Positions 1 through 10,306 of a stretch of 64,000 bases of DNA are shown piece by piece. The first letter of the stretch is position 1; every line of letters starts with the position of its first letter. The position numbers and the translations under genes are program-made. The DNA is from Microvirga lenta (GTDB taxonomy: Bacteria; Pseudomonadota; Alphaproteobacteria; Rhizobiales; Beijerinckiaceae): positions 62,001 through 126,000 of the forward strand of contig NZ_JAJBBR010000013.1 in assembly GCF_020532555.1 (NCBI RefSeq). The letters are read 5' to 3'. The notes below the pieces were generated by a model that did not search any database, was not told the DNA's origin, and worked only from the letters and a program-made list of their open reading frames with translations.

Positions 1-69
1 CTGCGGGCGGCGGCGGATCGATCCGATCCGCCGGGGGGCTGACAATCGGGAGTGCGCAAGCTGCGGCCC

Positions 70-567
70 ATGAACCGCTTCGTGTCCAATTTCACCAACA
101 AGTTGGATTCGAAGGGTCGGGTGTCGATCCCAGCATCCTTTCGGGCGGTTCTCGCCAGGGATGGGTTCGAGGGGCTGTACGTGCATCCGGCGCTGGATGC
201 GCCGGCTTTGGACGCGGGCGGCAACGTGCTTCTGAACGAAATCGACGCGTTCTTGTCGACGATGTCTCCCTATTCGGACGAGCGGGATCAGTTGTCGACG
301 GCGTTGTTCGGAACCAGCGAAATCCTGAAAGTCGATCCGGAGGGGCGTGTCATCCTGACGGACTCAGTGAAAGTACATGCCGGGATCCGCGATACGGTGA
401 CGTTCGTCGGGCTCGGTCACAAGTTCCAGATTTGGGAGCCGGAGCAGTTTCGCGCGCATCTGGAGGGGGCACGCGCGAAGGTGCGGGATCTGAAGAAGGT
501 CTTGGGCAACCGGGTTTTGGAGCCACGTATGGTGCAAGACGCCTCACCAGGAGTACGGGAGCGATGA
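70..567 (+). CDS. mraZ: Transcriptional regulator MraZ
   Basis: First gene of the division/cell-wall cluster. MraZ is a DNA-binding protein of the SpoVT/AbrB fold that controls the dcw operon promoter and often accompanies RsmH. Two copies of the family motif are visible: DSKGRVSIP near residues 13-21 and DPEGRVILT near residue 90. I chose the ATG at 70 because family members start a few residues before RFVSNFTN; an in-frame GTG at 52 would add six residues and abuts a GGGAG, so the start is not settled. The product is 165 residues, slightly longer than the ~150 usual outside alphaproteobacteria. The stop overlaps the rsmH start. Its promoter would lie at or before the left edge of the window. 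Confidence 0.95.
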   Translation: MNRFVSNFTNKLDSKGRVSIPASFRAVLARDGFEGLYVHPALDAPALDAGGNVLLNEIDAFLSTMSPYSDERDQLSTALFGTSEILKVDPEGRVILTDSVKVHAGIRDTVTFVGLGHKFQIWEPEQFRAHLEGARAKVRDLKKVLGNRVLEPRMVQDASPGVRER

Positions 568-1613
568 TGGGACGCGGCGACGGCCCAGAAGCCGGAGCCG
601 CTGGCGGACCGACCCGTCACGTTCCCGTGCTCCTGGGAGAGGTCTGCACGGCGCTTGATGTCAAGCGCGGCGGCATTTTCATAGACGGCACGTTCGGCGC
701 AGGCGGATACACGCGCGCCATCATCGATGCCCATCCCCGCAACACGGTCATCGCCATCGACCGCGATCCCGCCGCGATCGAGGGAGGCGCCGCTCTCGTC
801 GCGAAGGCGAAGAAGCGTCTCACGCTCGTGGCGGGACGCTTCGGAGATCTGGACGACATCGCGAAGGCGCAGGGCGCCGAGAGCGTCGACGGCGTCGTGC
901 TCGACATCGGCGTGTCGTCGATGCAGCTCGACCAGGCCGAGCGCGGCTTCTCGTTCCGCAACGACGGCCCTCTCGACATGCGCATGGAGCAGGCCGGCCC
1001 GAGCGCGGCGGATCTCGTCAACGAGTCGTCGGAAGCCGAACTGGCGGACATCTTCTATCACTACGGCGAAGAGCGGCGCGCCCGCGCCGTGGCGCGTGCG
1101 GTCATCGAGGCGCGGCGCCGGCAGCCCATCGAGACGACGCGGCAGCTCGCGGATCTCGTGGCCTCGCTCATCAGGCAGGAGCCGAACGGCATCCATCCGG
1201 CCACGCGCGTGTTCCAGGGGCTGCGCATCGCGGTCAACGACGAGCTGGGCGAACTGGTGCGCGCGCTGCATGCGGCCGAACGCATCCTGAAGCCCGGCGG
1301 ACGCCTCGTCGTCGTCACCTTCCATTCGCTGGAAGACCGAATCGTGAAGCAGTTCTTCGCGGCCCGCACCGGCCGGGCGCCGGGCGGCTCGCGGCATCTG
1401 CCCGCGAGCGCGTCGGCGGCACCGACATTCGAGGCCGTCACGAAGGGTCCTGTCGGACCGAGCGACGAAGAAGTGTCCCGCAATCCGAGGGCGCGCTCCG
1501 CGAAGCTCCGGGCGGGCGCACGCACGGACGCTCCGGCCCAGGAACCGCTGAGTGCCATCGAGATGCTGGCGGAATTGCCGCAAACGGCTGAAAAAAGGGG
1601 AGGGCGCCGGTGA
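564..1613 (+). CDS. rsmH: 16S rRNA (cytosine-1402-N4)-methyltransferase RsmH
   Basis: SAM-dependent methylation of N4 of C1402 in the 16S rRNA decoding centre. The SAM-binding glycine loop GTFGAGG is at residues 42-48, followed by the RsmH signatures [11 protein letters not shown] and a [13 protein letters not shown] block near the C-terminus. The length, 349 residues, is normal. Two adjacent ATG codons at 564 and 567 overlap the mraZ stop; GGGAG at 557-561 is better spaced for 567. A longer open frame reaching back to 432 lies inside mraZ and is not used. Coupled downstream to ftsL, whose GTG overlaps the rsmH stop. Confidence 0.96.
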   Translation: MMGRGDGPEAGAAGGPTRHVPVLLGEVCTALDVKRGGIFIDGTFGAGGYTRAIIDAHPRNTVIAIDRDPAAIEGGAALVAKAKKRLTLVAGRFGDLDDIAKAQGAESVDGVVLDIGVSSMQLDQAERGFSFRNDGPLDMRMEQAGPSAADLVNESSEAELADIFYHYGEERRARAVARAVIEARRRQPIETTRQLADLVASLIRQEPNGIHPATRVFQGLRIAVNDELGELVRALHAAERILKPGGRLVVVTFHSLEDRIVKQFFAARTGRAPGGSRHLPASASAAPTFEAVTKGPVGPSDEEVSRNPRARSAKLRAGARTDAPAQEPLSAIEMLAELPQTAEKRGGRR

Positions 1614-2005
1614 TCCGATTGCTTCACATCATCGCCATCACGGCCCTGATCGCCTCGGCGGCTTACGCCTACTCGGTCAAGTACGAGACGCTCTACTACG
1701 TGGAGCAGGTGGCGAAGCTCAAATCCAAGGTGCAGCGCGAGCGCGACATCATCGCGGTCCTGCGGGCGGAGTGGCAGTATCTCGACCGTCCCGACCGTCT
1801 CCAGGAGGCGGCCGACCAGCACCTCGATCTCCAGCCCATGAAGATCCAGCAGCTGGCCCGCCTGTCCGAACTTCCCGCCCGTCCCGAACGCGAGGATGAG
1901 ATCGGCCGCAAGCTCGAGGCGCTCGGGCTCTTCGGGCCGACCACGACTCCGAAGGACAAGAACGGCGAATCCCGCACTCCGACGACACAAACTCCGAAAC
2001 GGTGA
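1610..2005 (+). CDS. ftsL: Cell division protein FtsL
   Basis: Small bitopic divisome protein that links FtsQ/FtsB to FtsW-FtsI. The 131-residue product has one N-terminal membrane segment (about residues 3-20), then a charged coiled-coil stretch (about 28-55, [13 protein letters not shown]) and a short periplasmic tail ending [10 protein letters not shown]..., as in alphaproteobacterial FtsL. Start is GTG at 1610, overlapping the rsmH stop by four bases, with the purine-rich AAGGGGAGGG directly before it. The sequence is poorly conserved in this family, so the call rests mainly on size, topology and position between rsmH and ftsI. Confidence 0.88.
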   Translation: MIRLLHIIAITALIASAAYAYSVKYETLYYVEQVAKLKSKVQRERDIIAVLRAEWQYLDRPDRLQEAADQHLDLQPMKIQQLARLSELPARPEREDEIGRKLEALGLFGPTTTPKDKNGESRTPTTQTPKR

Positions 2006-3777
2006 TGCCCGTGTTGCAGCAACCCGACATCGAACCGCAGGGTCAGATCGCTCCGCCGCAGAGAGGTCTTCTGACCCATGCCCGCGAGTTGTTCCGCCTG
2101 CGCGTCGACAAGAGCACGGCGCGCGTGCGCCTGGCCTCGCTCTGCTTCGTGGGGCTGTTCAGCCTCATCGGCGGACGTCTCGTCTATCTCGCGGTGACGA
2201 GCGACAACACGAGCGCCGTCCGGCGCGCGGCATCGTCGGAAATCTCGGCCGCGCGTCCGGATATCGTCGACCGCAACGGCGAGATCCTGGCCACCGACGT
2301 GAAGATGGTGTCGGTCTTCGCCGAGCCGCGCAACATCGTCGACAAGGACGAGGCGGTCGAACTCCTGACGGCCGTCCTGCCCGATCTCAACGCCACCGAA
2401 CTCCGCAACAAGCTCGGCACCAAGAGAGGCTTCGTCTGGGTCAAGCGCGAGATCACGCCGCGTCAGCAGGCCGAGGTCCATCGGCTCGGCATTCCGGGCG
2501 TCGGCTTCCTGCCCGAGAACAAGCGCGTCTACCCCAACGCGGTGGCGGCGGCCCACGTGCTGGGCTTCGCCAACGTGGACAATGTCGGCATCGCCGGCAT
2601 CGAGAAATACATCGACAGCCAGGGCCTGCAGGATCTCAACGGGGCCGGCTTCGCCATCACGGCGGCGGACCTGAAGCCGGTTCAGCTCTCGCTCGATCTG
2701 CGCGTGCAGCACGCGCTGCGCGACGAGCTTCAGAAGGGCATGGCGAAGTTCAAGGCCAAGGCGACGGCCGGCGCCATCATGGACGTGAACACGGGCGAGA
2801 TCATCGCCCTCGTGTCGCTGCCCGACTACGACCCCAACAATCCGGTCGATGCGCTCCAGGACGACAAGATCAACCGCATCAATGTCGGCGTCTTCGAGAT
2901 GGGCTCCACCTTCAAGGCGCTCACGGTCGCGATGGCCCTCGACTCCGGCAAGTACAACATCAATTCGAGCTTCGACGCCCGGTCGGGTCTGCGCTACGGC
3001 CGCTTCACCATCGGCGACTATCATCCGACCCGCCGCGTCCTCACCACGCCGGAAGTCTTCGTTCACTCCTCCAACATCGGCACCGCGCGCATGGCGCTCG
3101 GCATCGGCGTCGAGGGTCACAAGGCCTTCCTGCGCAAGATGGGCCAGCTCGCGCGCCTCGAGACGGAACTGCCGGAGAACGCGGCGCCGATCGTTCCGCC
3201 GCGCTGGGGCGAACTCAACACCATGACCATCGCCTTCGGCCACGGCCTCGCGGTGGCGCCGCTTCAGGCGCTCATGGCCGTGGGCGCGCTCGTCAACGGC
3301 GGCGTGCTCATCAAGCCCACCTTCCTCAAGCGGGACGAGACCGAAGCGCGCAAGGACGCGATGCAGGTTCTCAAGCCCGAGACCAGCGAGGCGATGCGCT
3401 ACGTGCTGCGCCTCAACGCGTCGGTCCCGCAGGGCTCCGCGTCCTCCGCCGCCATCGCGGGCTTCTACGTCGGGGGCAAGACCGGCACCGCCGAGAAGGT
3501 CATCAACGGCCGCTATTCGAAGAACAAGAACTTCACCACGTTCACCGCCGTAGTGCCCGCCGACAAGCCGAAATACGTCTTCCTGACCATCATGGACGAG
3601 CCTCAGGCGGTGGAGGGCACCTACGGCTTCTCGACGGCCGGCTGGAACGCCGGTCCCGTCACCGGCAACGTCATCGAGCGCGTGGCGCCCCTTCTGGGCA
3701 TTCCGCCCCGGTTCGAGCCGCCGGTGGAACCGTTCCCGCTGATGTCGCGCCTCGGCGCCTGGGGATCCAAGCCATGA
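2002..3777 (+). CDS. ftsI: Peptidoglycan transpeptidase FtsI (PBP3)
   Basis: Septal D,D-transpeptidase (class B penicillin-binding protein). A short cytoplasmic tail and a membrane segment near residues 45-66 precede the PBP dimerisation domain (from about residue 80, PDIVDRNGEILA) and the transpeptidase domain. The three catalytic motifs are intact: STFK with the nucleophile Ser302, SSN at 356-358 (in VHSSNIGTARM) and KTGT at 493-496. The 591-residue length is normal. Start is GTG 2002 or, more probably, ATG 2005, which overlaps the ftsL stop by one base. The end overlaps murE as ATGA. Confidence 0.97.
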   Translation: MMPVLQQPDIEPQGQIAPPQRGLLTHARELFRLRVDKSTARVRLASLCFVGLFSLIGGRLVYLAVTSDNTSAVRRAASSEISAARPDIVDRNGEILATDVKMVSVFAEPRNIVDKDEAVELLTAVLPDLNATELRNKLGTKRGFVWVKREITPRQQAEVHRLGIPGVGFLPENKRVYPNAVAAAHVLGFANVDNVGIAGIEKYIDSQGLQDLNGAGFAITAADLKPVQLSLDLRVQHALRDELQKGMAKFKAKATAGAIMDVNTGEIIALVSLPDYDPNNPVDALQDDKINRINVGVFEMGSTFKALTVAMALDSGKYNINSSFDARSGLRYGRFTIGDYHPTRRVLTTPEVFVHSSNIGTARMALGIGVEGHKAFLRKMGQLARLETELPENAAPIVPPRWGELNTMTIAFGHGLAVAPLQALMAVGALVNGGVLIKPTFLKRDETEARKDAMQVLKPETSEAMRYVLRLNASVPQGSASSAAIAGFYVGGKTGTAEKVINGRYSKNKNFTTFTAVVPADKPKYVFLTIMDEPQAVEGTYGFSTAGWNAGPVTGNVIERVAPLLGIPPRFEPPVEPFPLMSRLGAWGSKP

Positions 3778-5240
3778 GCGCCGGAAGCGTCCAGCTGGGC
3801 GACCTCCTTCCCGACGTGCAGGGCCGCGACGCGGGCCTTCCGGTCGAGAAGATCGCCTCCGACAGCCGCAAGGTCGGCAAGGGCAGCGTGTTCTTCGCCG
3901 TGCCCGGCACCAAGGCCGACGGGATGAGCTTCGTGCCGCAGGCGGTCGCCGCGGGGGCCGTCGCCATCGTCGGAGAGGCCGAGCGTCCTTCCGGCCTCGA
4001 TGCCGGAATCTCCTACGTCAAGGTCCCCGACGTGCGCCGCGCCCTCGCGCTCGCGGCGATGCGCCTCCACCCGCGCCAGCCGGACAAGGTGGTGGCCGTC
4101 ACCGGCACCAGCGGAAAGAGTTCGGTGGCGGATTTTACCCGCCAGCTCTTCGCGGTCCTGGGCCATAAATCCGCGAGCCTGGGCACCCTCGGCGTCATCA
4201 CGTCGGACGGTGCCGCCTACGGTTCGCTGACCACGCCCGATCCGATTTCCCTGCACGAAACCCTCGACAGGCTCGCGGGGGACGGGGTGACCCGTCTCGC
4301 GATGGAAGCCTCGTCGCACGGCATCGAGCAGCGGCGGCTCGACGGGGTGCGCCTGGGGGCGGCCGGTTTCACCAATCTCGGGCGCGATCACCTGGACTAT
4401 CACGGCACCACCGAGGCCTATGCCAAGGCCAAGCTGCGCCTGTTCGAGACCCTGCTGCCCGAGGATGCTCCGGCGGTCATCAACACGGACGGCCCCTTCG
4501 CGGATGTATTCCTCCAGGGGGTGAAGGAGCGCGGTCTCCGGCTCCTCACCACGGGACGCACCGGCGAGACCGTTCGGCTCGTCGAAGCGCGCCCGGAGGG
4601 CTTCCGGCAGGCGCTGACGGTCGAGGCCTTCGGACGGACGGTCAGGACCATGCTGCCGCTCCTCGGGGCCTTCCAGGTCGAGAACGCCCTCCTGGCCGCA
4701 GGCCTCGTCCTCGCGGTCGAGGGCGAGGAGAGGGCGGCCGAGGTTCTGGAGGGTTTCTCGGGCCTGAAAGGGGTTTCCGGCCGCCTGGAGCAGGTCGGCG
4801 AGGTCGACGGCGCCATCTGCATCGTCGACTATGCCCACAAGCCCGATGCTCTGTCCCATGTGCTCGATGCCCTGCGTCCGTTCACGACGGGCCGCCTGGT
4901 CTGCATCGTCGGCTGCGGCGGGGACCGGGACCGCGGCAAGCGCCCGCTCATGGGGCAGATCGCGGCGGAAAAGGCCGACGTGGTCATCGTCACCGACGAC
5001 AATCCCCGCTCCGAGGACCCGGCCGCCATTCGGGCCGAGGTCTTGAAAGGCGCGCCCGGCGCCCAAGAAATCGGTGATCGCGCCCTGGCCATTCGCATGG
5101 CCGTCAGGGACCTTCGCCCCGGCGACCTGCTGGTCGTGGCGGGCAAGGGCCATGAAACGGGCCAAATCATCGGCGACCGGACCCTGCCGTTCTCGGATCA
5201 CGACGAGGTGAGGGCGGCCATTGCGGAGAGGCAGGGATGA
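3774..5240 (+). CDS. murE: UDP-MurNAc-Ala-Glu:meso-diaminopimelate ligase MurE
   Basis: Cytoplasmic Mur ligase adding meso-diaminopimelate to UDP-MurNAc-dipeptide. The ATP-binding loop GTSGKSS is at residues 111-117 and the DNPR motif that reads the diaminopimelate substrate is at 409-412, which predicts a meso-DAP rather than lysine peptide. An N-terminal substrate domain with DSRKVGKGSVFFAV and the C-terminal GKGHETGQ complete the family pattern. 488 residues. The open frame extends far upstream inside ftsI; the start at 3774 is fixed by the ATGA overlap with the ftsI stop and by the family N-terminus. Confidence 0.97.
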   Translation: MSAGSVQLGDLLPDVQGRDAGLPVEKIASDSRKVGKGSVFFAVPGTKADGMSFVPQAVAAGAVAIVGEAERPSGLDAGISYVKVPDVRRALALAAMRLHPRQPDKVVAVTGTSGKSSVADFTRQLFAVLGHKSASLGTLGVITSDGAAYGSLTTPDPISLHETLDRLAGDGVTRLAMEASSHGIEQRRLDGVRLGAAGFTNLGRDHLDYHGTTEAYAKAKLRLFETLLPEDAPAVINTDGPFADVFLQGVKERGLRLLTTGRTGETVRLVEARPEGFRQALTVEAFGRTVRTMLPLLGAFQVENALLAAGLVLAVEGEERAAEVLEGFSGLKGVSGRLEQVGEVDGAICIVDYAHKPDALSHVLDALRPFTTGRLVCIVGCGGDRDRGKRPLMGQIAAEKADVVIVTDDNPRSEDPAAIRAEVLKGAPGAQEIGDRALAIRMAVRDLRPGDLLVVAGKGHETGQIIGDRTLPFSDHDEVRAAIAERQG

Positions 5241-6670
5241 ACGCGCCCTTATGGACCTTGGACGAGATCGTTGCCGCCACCGGCGCCCGCGTCGGGAGCG
5301 GCTTCACGCACGCGTCCGGGGCCTCCATCGACACGCGTACGCTAGAGCCCGGCGACCTTTACTTCGCCATCAGGGGCGACGTGCATGACGGGCACGATTT
5401 CGTGCCCGCGGCCCTGGAGAAGGGCGCTTCGGCCGCCGTCGTCTCCGAGGCGAAGGCCGGGGATTTCCCGGGTTCCGACAGGCTGATCGTGGTGCCGGAC
5501 GTCCTCGAAGCCATGCGGCAGCTCGGAACGGCTGCCCGCAGGCGCAGCCGGGCCCGGATCGTTGCCATCACCGGTTCCGTCGGCAAGACCGGCACGAAGG
5601 AGGCGATGCGCCTCGCCCTGTCCCGCCAGGGCTCCACCCATGCCTCCGTGGCGTCCTACAACAACCATTGGGGCGTGCCGCTCACCCTGGCTCGCCTGCC
5701 GCGCGAGAGCACCTTCGGGGTCTTCGAGATCGGCATGAACCATGCCGGCGAAATCCTGCCCCTGACTGGGATGGTCCGCCCGCATGTGGCCGTGATCACG
5801 ACCATCGAGCCGGTCCATATCGAGTTCTTCCCCTCCATGTGGGGAATCGCGGATGCGAAGGGCGAGATCTTTTCGGGCCTGGAGCCCGGCGGCACCGCGG
5901 TCGTCAACCGCGACAATCCTTACTTCGAGCGGGTTCGCGCCCATGCCCTGGCCTCCGATGCCGGGCGCATCCTGACCTTCGGCGAGCATGAGGCGGCCGA
6001 TATCCGTGCCGAGCGCATCGTCGTGAAGCCGGATCAGTCCCTGGTCGAGGCCCGGATCTTCGGCCAGCCCCTGACCTACCGCATCGGCATGCCCGGACGG
6101 CACATCGCGCTGAACTCCCTGAGCGTCCTGGCCGCGGCCCATGCCCTGGGCGCGGACGTGACGCACGTGGCCCTTTCCCTGTCCGAGCTGAAGCCGCCGG
6201 TCGGGCGCGGCGAGCGCACCATGCTGTCGGTCGGGGGCGGCGAGGCCCTCCTGATCGACGAGAGCTACAACGCCAACCCGGCTTCCATGCGGGCGGCGCT
6301 CGCCAATCTGGGCGCGGTCGAGCTCGACCGCCGGGGGCGACGCATTGCCGTACTGGGCGACATGAAGGAATTGGGGGAAGAGGGCCCGCGCCTGCACGAG
6401 GAACTCGCGGAAGCGGTCGCGGCCAACGCCATCGACATGGTCTTCGCCGCCGGGCCGCTGATGCGCAACCTCGTGGATGCGCTGCCGAAAGCCAAGGTCT
6501 CGGCCCATGCCGAGACGTCGGCCGAGCTGGTCGAGGCGGTCTGCGCCGCGGTCGGCCCCGGCGACGCCGTCATGGTCAAGGGCTCCCTCAGCATGAAGAT
6601 GGCTCTGGTTGTCAAAGCCTTGAAAGAACGTTACGGCGCGGCCCAGATGGCGCACGCGCTGAAAGGATAG
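5237..6670 (+). CDS. murF: UDP-MurNAc-tripeptide:D-Ala-D-Ala ligase MurF
   Basis: Adds the D-Ala-D-Ala dipeptide made by Ddl to complete the UDP-MurNAc-pentapeptide. The phosphate-binding loop reads GSVGKTGTKE from residue 113, where many homologues have GKTTTKE or GKTSTKE; the Gly after KT is a mild variation. Further Mur-ligase signatures are the NNHWGVPLTLARLP block, EIGMNHAGEI, and DESYNANPASM near the C-terminal domain junction. 477 residues. ATGA overlap with murE; only three bases separate its stop from mraY. Confidence 0.97.
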   Translation: MNAPLWTLDEIVAATGARVGSGFTHASGASIDTRTLEPGDLYFAIRGDVHDGHDFVPAALEKGASAAVVSEAKAGDFPGSDRLIVVPDVLEAMRQLGTAARRRSRARIVAITGSVGKTGTKEAMRLALSRQGSTHASVASYNNHWGVPLTLARLPRESTFGVFEIGMNHAGEILPLTGMVRPHVAVITTIEPVHIEFFPSMWGIADAKGEIFSGLEPGGTAVVNRDNPYFERVRAHALASDAGRILTFGEHEAADIRAERIVVKPDQSLVEARIFGQPLTYRIGMPGRHIALNSLSVLAAAHALGADVTHVALSLSELKPPVGRGERTMLSVGGGEALLIDESYNANPASMRAALANLGAVELDRRGRRIAVLGDMKELGEEGPRLHEELAEAVAANAIDMVFAAGPLMRNLVDALPKAKVSAHAETSAELVEAVCAAVGPGDAVMVKGSLSMKMALVVKALKERYGAAQMAHALKG

Positions 6671-6673
6671 TCT

Positions 6674-7759
6674 ATGTTCACCTGGTTGGCTGAGCTCAGC
6701 CCCTATTTCAGCCCCCTCAACATTTTCCGATACATCACTTTTCGAACCGGTGGCGCCACGGCGACCGGCCTTCTTTTCGTGTTCCTGTTCGGCCCGTCGA
6801 TCATCTCGCTCCTGCGCGTGCGCCAGGGCAAGGGCCAGCCGATCCGCGAGGACGGACCCCAGTCCCACCTGCTGACGAAGCGCGGCACGCCCACCATGGG
6901 CGGGTTGATGATCATGGCCGGCGTGCTGGTCTCGACCCTGCTCTGGGCCAACCTGACCAATCCTTACGTATGGGTCGTGATCTTCGTCACGGTCGGTTTC
7001 GGCGCCATCGGCTTCTACGACGATTTCCTGAAGGTGACGAAGCAGTCGCACAAGGGCTTCTCGGGCCGCTCGCGCCTCGCCATCGAGGCCGTGATCGCCG
7101 CCATCGCGTGCATCGTCATTTCCTATGTGGACGCCCCGGGCCTCACCAACAAGCTGGCGCTGCCCTTCTCCAAGGACCTGATCTTCAATCTCGGCTGGTT
7201 CTACATCGTGTTCGCGGCCTTCGTCATCGTCGGCGCGGGCAATGCGGTCAACATCACGGACGGCCTCGACGGTCTCGCCATCGTTCCGGTGATGATCGCG
7301 GCGGGCACCTTCGGGTTCATCGCCTATCTCGTGGGCAACGCGGTCTTCGCCAACTACCTGCAGATCCACTTCGTGCCCGGCACGGGCGAACTGGCCGTGA
7401 TCTGCGGCGCGCTCATCGGGGCGGGCCTCGGCTTCCTGTGGTTCAACGCGCCTCCGGCCCAGATCTTCATGGGCGACACGGGCTCCCTGGCGCTCGGCGG
7501 CCTTCTCGGCACCATCGCGGTCGCCACCAAGCACGAGATCGTTCTCGCCATCGTCGGCGGCCTCTTCGTGCTGGAGATCTTCTCGGTCATCATCCAGGTC
7601 ACGTCGTTCAAGCTCACGGGCAAGCGCGTGTTCAAGATGGCGCCGATCCACCACCATTTCGAGCAGCTCGGCTGGACCGAGCCGCAGGTGGTGATCCGGT
7701 TCTGGATCGTGTCCGTGGTGCTGGCCCTGATCGGTCTCGCGACCCTGAAGCTGCGGTGA
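6674..7759 (+). CDS. mraY: Phospho-MurNAc-pentapeptide transferase MraY
   Basis: Integral membrane enzyme that transfers phospho-MurNAc-pentapeptide to undecaprenyl phosphate, making lipid I. The 361-residue protein has about ten hydrophobic spans. Catalytic and signature motifs are intact: FYDDFLK (the Asp pair) near residue 115, [10 protein letters not shown] near 193, [12 protein letters not shown] near 267 and the HHHFEQLGW metal/nucleotide motif near 325. Sits four bases before murD in the cluster. Confidence 0.98.
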   Translation: MFTWLAELSPYFSPLNIFRYITFRTGGATATGLLFVFLFGPSIISLLRVRQGKGQPIREDGPQSHLLTKRGTPTMGGLMIMAGVLVSTLLWANLTNPYVWVVIFVTVGFGAIGFYDDFLKVTKQSHKGFSGRSRLAIEAVIAAIACIVISYVDAPGLTNKLALPFSKDLIFNLGWFYIVFAAFVIVGAGNAVNITDGLDGLAIVPVMIAAGTFGFIAYLVGNAVFANYLQIHFVPGTGELAVICGALIGAGLGFLWFNAPPAQIFMGDTGSLALGGLLGTIAVATKHEIVLAIVGGLFVLEIFSVIIQVTSFKLTGKRVFKMAPIHHHFEQLGWTEPQVVIRFWIVSVVLALIGLATLKLR

Positions 7760-7763
7760 TCCG

Positions 7764-9155
7764 ATGACCCCCGTCACCACGTTCTCCGGAAAAACGGTCG
7801 CGCTCTTCGGCCTGGGCGGGTCGGGTCTGGTGACGGCGCTCGCCCTGAAGGAGGGCGGGGCGCATGTGGTGGCCTGCGACGACAATCCGGCGAAGATGGC
7901 TGAAGCGGGGGCGAAAGGCATCGCGACCGGCGACCTGCGCGAGGCCGACTGGTCGCGCTTCTCCGCGCTCATCCTGTCGCCCGGCGTGCCCTTGACCCAT
8001 CCGGAGCCGCACTGGTCCGCCAAGCTCGCGACGGCGGCGGGCATCGAGATCATCGGCGACATCGAGCTGTTCTGCCGCGAGCGGGCGAAGATCGCGCCGC
8101 AATCGCCCTTCATCGCCATCACGGGCACCAACGGCAAGTCGACCACCACGGCGCTCGTCGCGCATATCCTGCGCGAGGCGGGGCACGACGTGCAGATGGG
8201 CGGCAATATCGGCACCGCGATCCTCTCGCTCGATCCGCCCGCCGACAACCGGATCCACGTGATCGAGTGTTCCTCGTTCCAGATCGACCTCGCGCCGTCG
8301 CTCGCGCCCTCCATCGGCGTGATGTTGAACATCTCTCCGGATCATCTCGACCGTCATGGGACCATGGAGAACTATGCGGCGATCAAGGGGCGCCTCGTCG
8401 CCAACGCCGAGCAGGCGGTCATCGGAGCCGACGACGCCCCGAGCCGCGCGATCATCGGGCGGAATACCGCGAAAGGCGGCGTCGTCCGCGTCGGCCTTTC
8501 TGACCGGGAGAGCGGAAGCATCTTCGCGAAGGGCGGCATGATCGTGTCGAACCGCGACGGTCATGTCTTCGAGGTCGCGAGCCTCGCGGACATCCGCTCC
8601 CTGCGGGGGGATCACAACGCCCAGAACGCGGCCGCGGCCGTCGCCGTCGCCATCCTGTGCAGCGTGGACCCGCAGACCATCCAGCGCGCCCTGCGCAGCT
8701 TCCCCGGCCTGCCTCACCGCATGGAGGAGGTGGCCCAGCGCGGGAAGGCGCTCTTCATCAACGACTCGAAGGCCACGAACGCGGATTCCACCGAGAAGGC
8801 CCTGAAGTCCTTCGACGACATCCTCTGGATTCTCGGCGGCAAGGCGAAGGAGGGCGGCATCGAGGATCTGCGGCCGTACTTCCCGAAGATCCGCAAGGCC
8901 TACCTGATCGGTGCCGCGTCGGAGCAGTTTGCGGCGACCTTGGGAGATACGGTTCCTTACGAGTTTTGTGGGACTCTCGACAAAGCGGTCGAGAAGGCGG
9001 CGCAGGACGCGGCAGCGCGTGAGGACGGGACGGTGGTTCTGCTGTCCCCGGCCTGCGCCTCCTACGACCAGTACCCGAACTTCGAGGTACGCGGGAACCA
9101 CTTCCGCGACCTCGTCAAAGCCTTGCCCGGCATCAACCCCACGATGGGAGCCTGA
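7764..9155 (+). CDS. murD: UDP-MurNAc-L-Ala:D-Glu ligase MurD
   Basis: Second Mur ligase, adding D-glutamate to UDP-MurNAc-L-alanine. The ATP loop GTNGKST is at residues 121-127, with an N-terminal Rossmann-like [10 protein letters not shown] near residue 16, the [12 protein letters not shown] block in the middle and a C-terminal NDSKATN motif near 335. 463 residues, normal length. The start follows mraY by four bases; ftsW begins five bases after the stop. Confidence 0.97.
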   Translation: MTPVTTFSGKTVALFGLGGSGLVTALALKEGGAHVVACDDNPAKMAEAGAKGIATGDLREADWSRFSALILSPGVPLTHPEPHWSAKLATAAGIEIIGDIELFCRERAKIAPQSPFIAITGTNGKSTTTALVAHILREAGHDVQMGGNIGTAILSLDPPADNRIHVIECSSFQIDLAPSLAPSIGVMLNISPDHLDRHGTMENYAAIKGRLVANAEQAVIGADDAPSRAIIGRNTAKGGVVRVGLSDRESGSIFAKGGMIVSNRDGHVFEVASLADIRSLRGDHNAQNAAAAVAVAILCSVDPQTIQRALRSFPGLPHRMEEVAQRGKALFINDSKATNADSTEKALKSFDDILWILGGKAKEGGIEDLRPYFPKIRKAYLIGAASEQFAATLGDTVPYEFCGTLDKAVEKAAQDAAAREDGTVVLLSPACASYDQYPNFEVRGNHFRDLVKALPGINPTMGA

Positions 9156-9160
9156 AATCC

Positions 9161-10306
9161 ATGGTGTCACGCGCGGAACGCTCGCCCTTCAGCGACTGGT
9201 GGTGGACCGTCGACCGGCTGCTGCTGGCGGCCCTGGCGATCCTCGTCGTGGCGGGCCTCGTCTTCCTCATGGCGGGCGGCCCGCCCGTGGCGGAGCGTCT
9301 CGGGCTGTCCACGTTCCATTTCGTCAACCGGCAGGTGCTGTTCCTCGTGCCGGCGCTCCTCATCCTGATCCCGGTCTCCTTCCTGTCCCTGCGCCACGTG
9401 CGACGGCTCGCGCTGCTGGTCTATCTGGTCGGAATGGCCCTCATCCTCCTGGCCTTCCAGTACGGGCCGGAGATCAAGGGCGCCCACCGCTGGATCATGA
9501 TCGGGCCGCTGGGAATCCAACCCTCGGAATTCGTGAAGCCCGCCTTCGTCGTGCTGGCCGCCTGGGCCTTCTCCGAAGGGTCGAGGCGCAGCGACGTGCC
9601 GGGCACGCTGCTCGCCTTCCTGATCCTGCCGGCCACCATCGTCCCGCTCATCCTCCAGCCCGATTTCGGCCAGACCATGCTCGTCACCATCGTGTGGTGC
9701 GGCCTGTTCTTCATCGCGGGCCTGCACTGGTTCTGGGTCATGGGGCTGGGCGGCGCCGGCCTCGTGGGCATCGTGGCGGCCTACGAGTTCTTGCCGCACG
9801 TGCGCGCCCGCATCGAGCGCTTCCTGGACAAGGAGTCGGGCGATACCTTCCAGGTCGACACCGCCATGGAATCCTTCTCCCGCGGCGGATGGTTCGGCCG
9901 GGGGCCGGGCGAGGGCTCGGTGAAGCGCATCCTTCCCGACGCGCATACCGACTTCATCTTCGCCGTTACGGCGGAGGAGTTCGGCATCGTTGTGTGCCTG
10001 GGTCTGCTGATGCTCTTCGCCTTCATCGTCCTGCGCGGCCTGTCTCTCGCGCGGCGCAGTGAGGACACGTTCTGCCGCCTCGCGGCGACGGGCCTGGTGC
10101 TCATGTTCGGCCTGCAGGCCTCGATCAACATGATGGTGAACGTCCACCTCATGCCGGCCAAGGGCATGACGCTTCCCTTCATCTCCTACGGCGGCTCCTC
10201 GCTTCTGTCGCTGGCGCTCGGGATGGGCTTCCTCGTCGCGCTCACCCGCCGCCGCCCCCGTGCCGAGATGATGAGCCATTTCGGGCAGGAGGGGGTGCGC
10301 GGATGA
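9161..10306 (+). CDS. ftsW: Septal peptidoglycan glycosyltransferase FtsW
   Basis: SEDS-family membrane protein that polymerises lipid II at the septum together with FtsI. The 381-residue sequence has about ten membrane segments after a short cytoplasmic tail. Family signatures are GPLGIQPSEFVKP near residue 118, the QPDFGQT motif with the catalytic Asp near 168, the VDTAMESFSRGGWFGRGPGEG loop and the terminal PFISYGGSSL. ATGA overlap with murG. RodA is the alternative SEDS member, but the position in the dcw cluster makes FtsW far more likely. Confidence 0.97.
   Translation: MVSRAERSPFSDWWWTVDRLLLAALAILVVAGLVFLMAGGPPVAERLGLSTFHFVNRQVLFLVPALLILIPVSFLSLRHVRRLALLVYLVGMALILLAFQYGPEIKGAHRWIMIGPLGIQPSEFVKPAFVVLAAWAFSEGSRRSDVPGTLLAFLILPATIVPLILQPDFGQTMLVTIVWCGLFFIAGLHWFWVMGLGGAGLVGIVAAYEFLPHVRARIERFLDKESGDTFQVDTAMESFSRGGWFGRGPGEGSVKRILPDAHTDFIFAVTAEEFGIVVCLGLLMLFAFIVLRGLSLARRSEDTFCRLAATGLVLMFGLQASINMMVNVHLMPAKGMTLPFISYGGSSLLSLALGMGFLVALTRRRPRAEMMSHFGQEGVRG

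Noticed and set aside
52-69. GTG at 52 as the mraZ start
   Set aside because: Possible, but the family N-terminus (RFVSNFTN...) fits the ATG at 70; the GGGAG abuts the GTG without room for a spacer.
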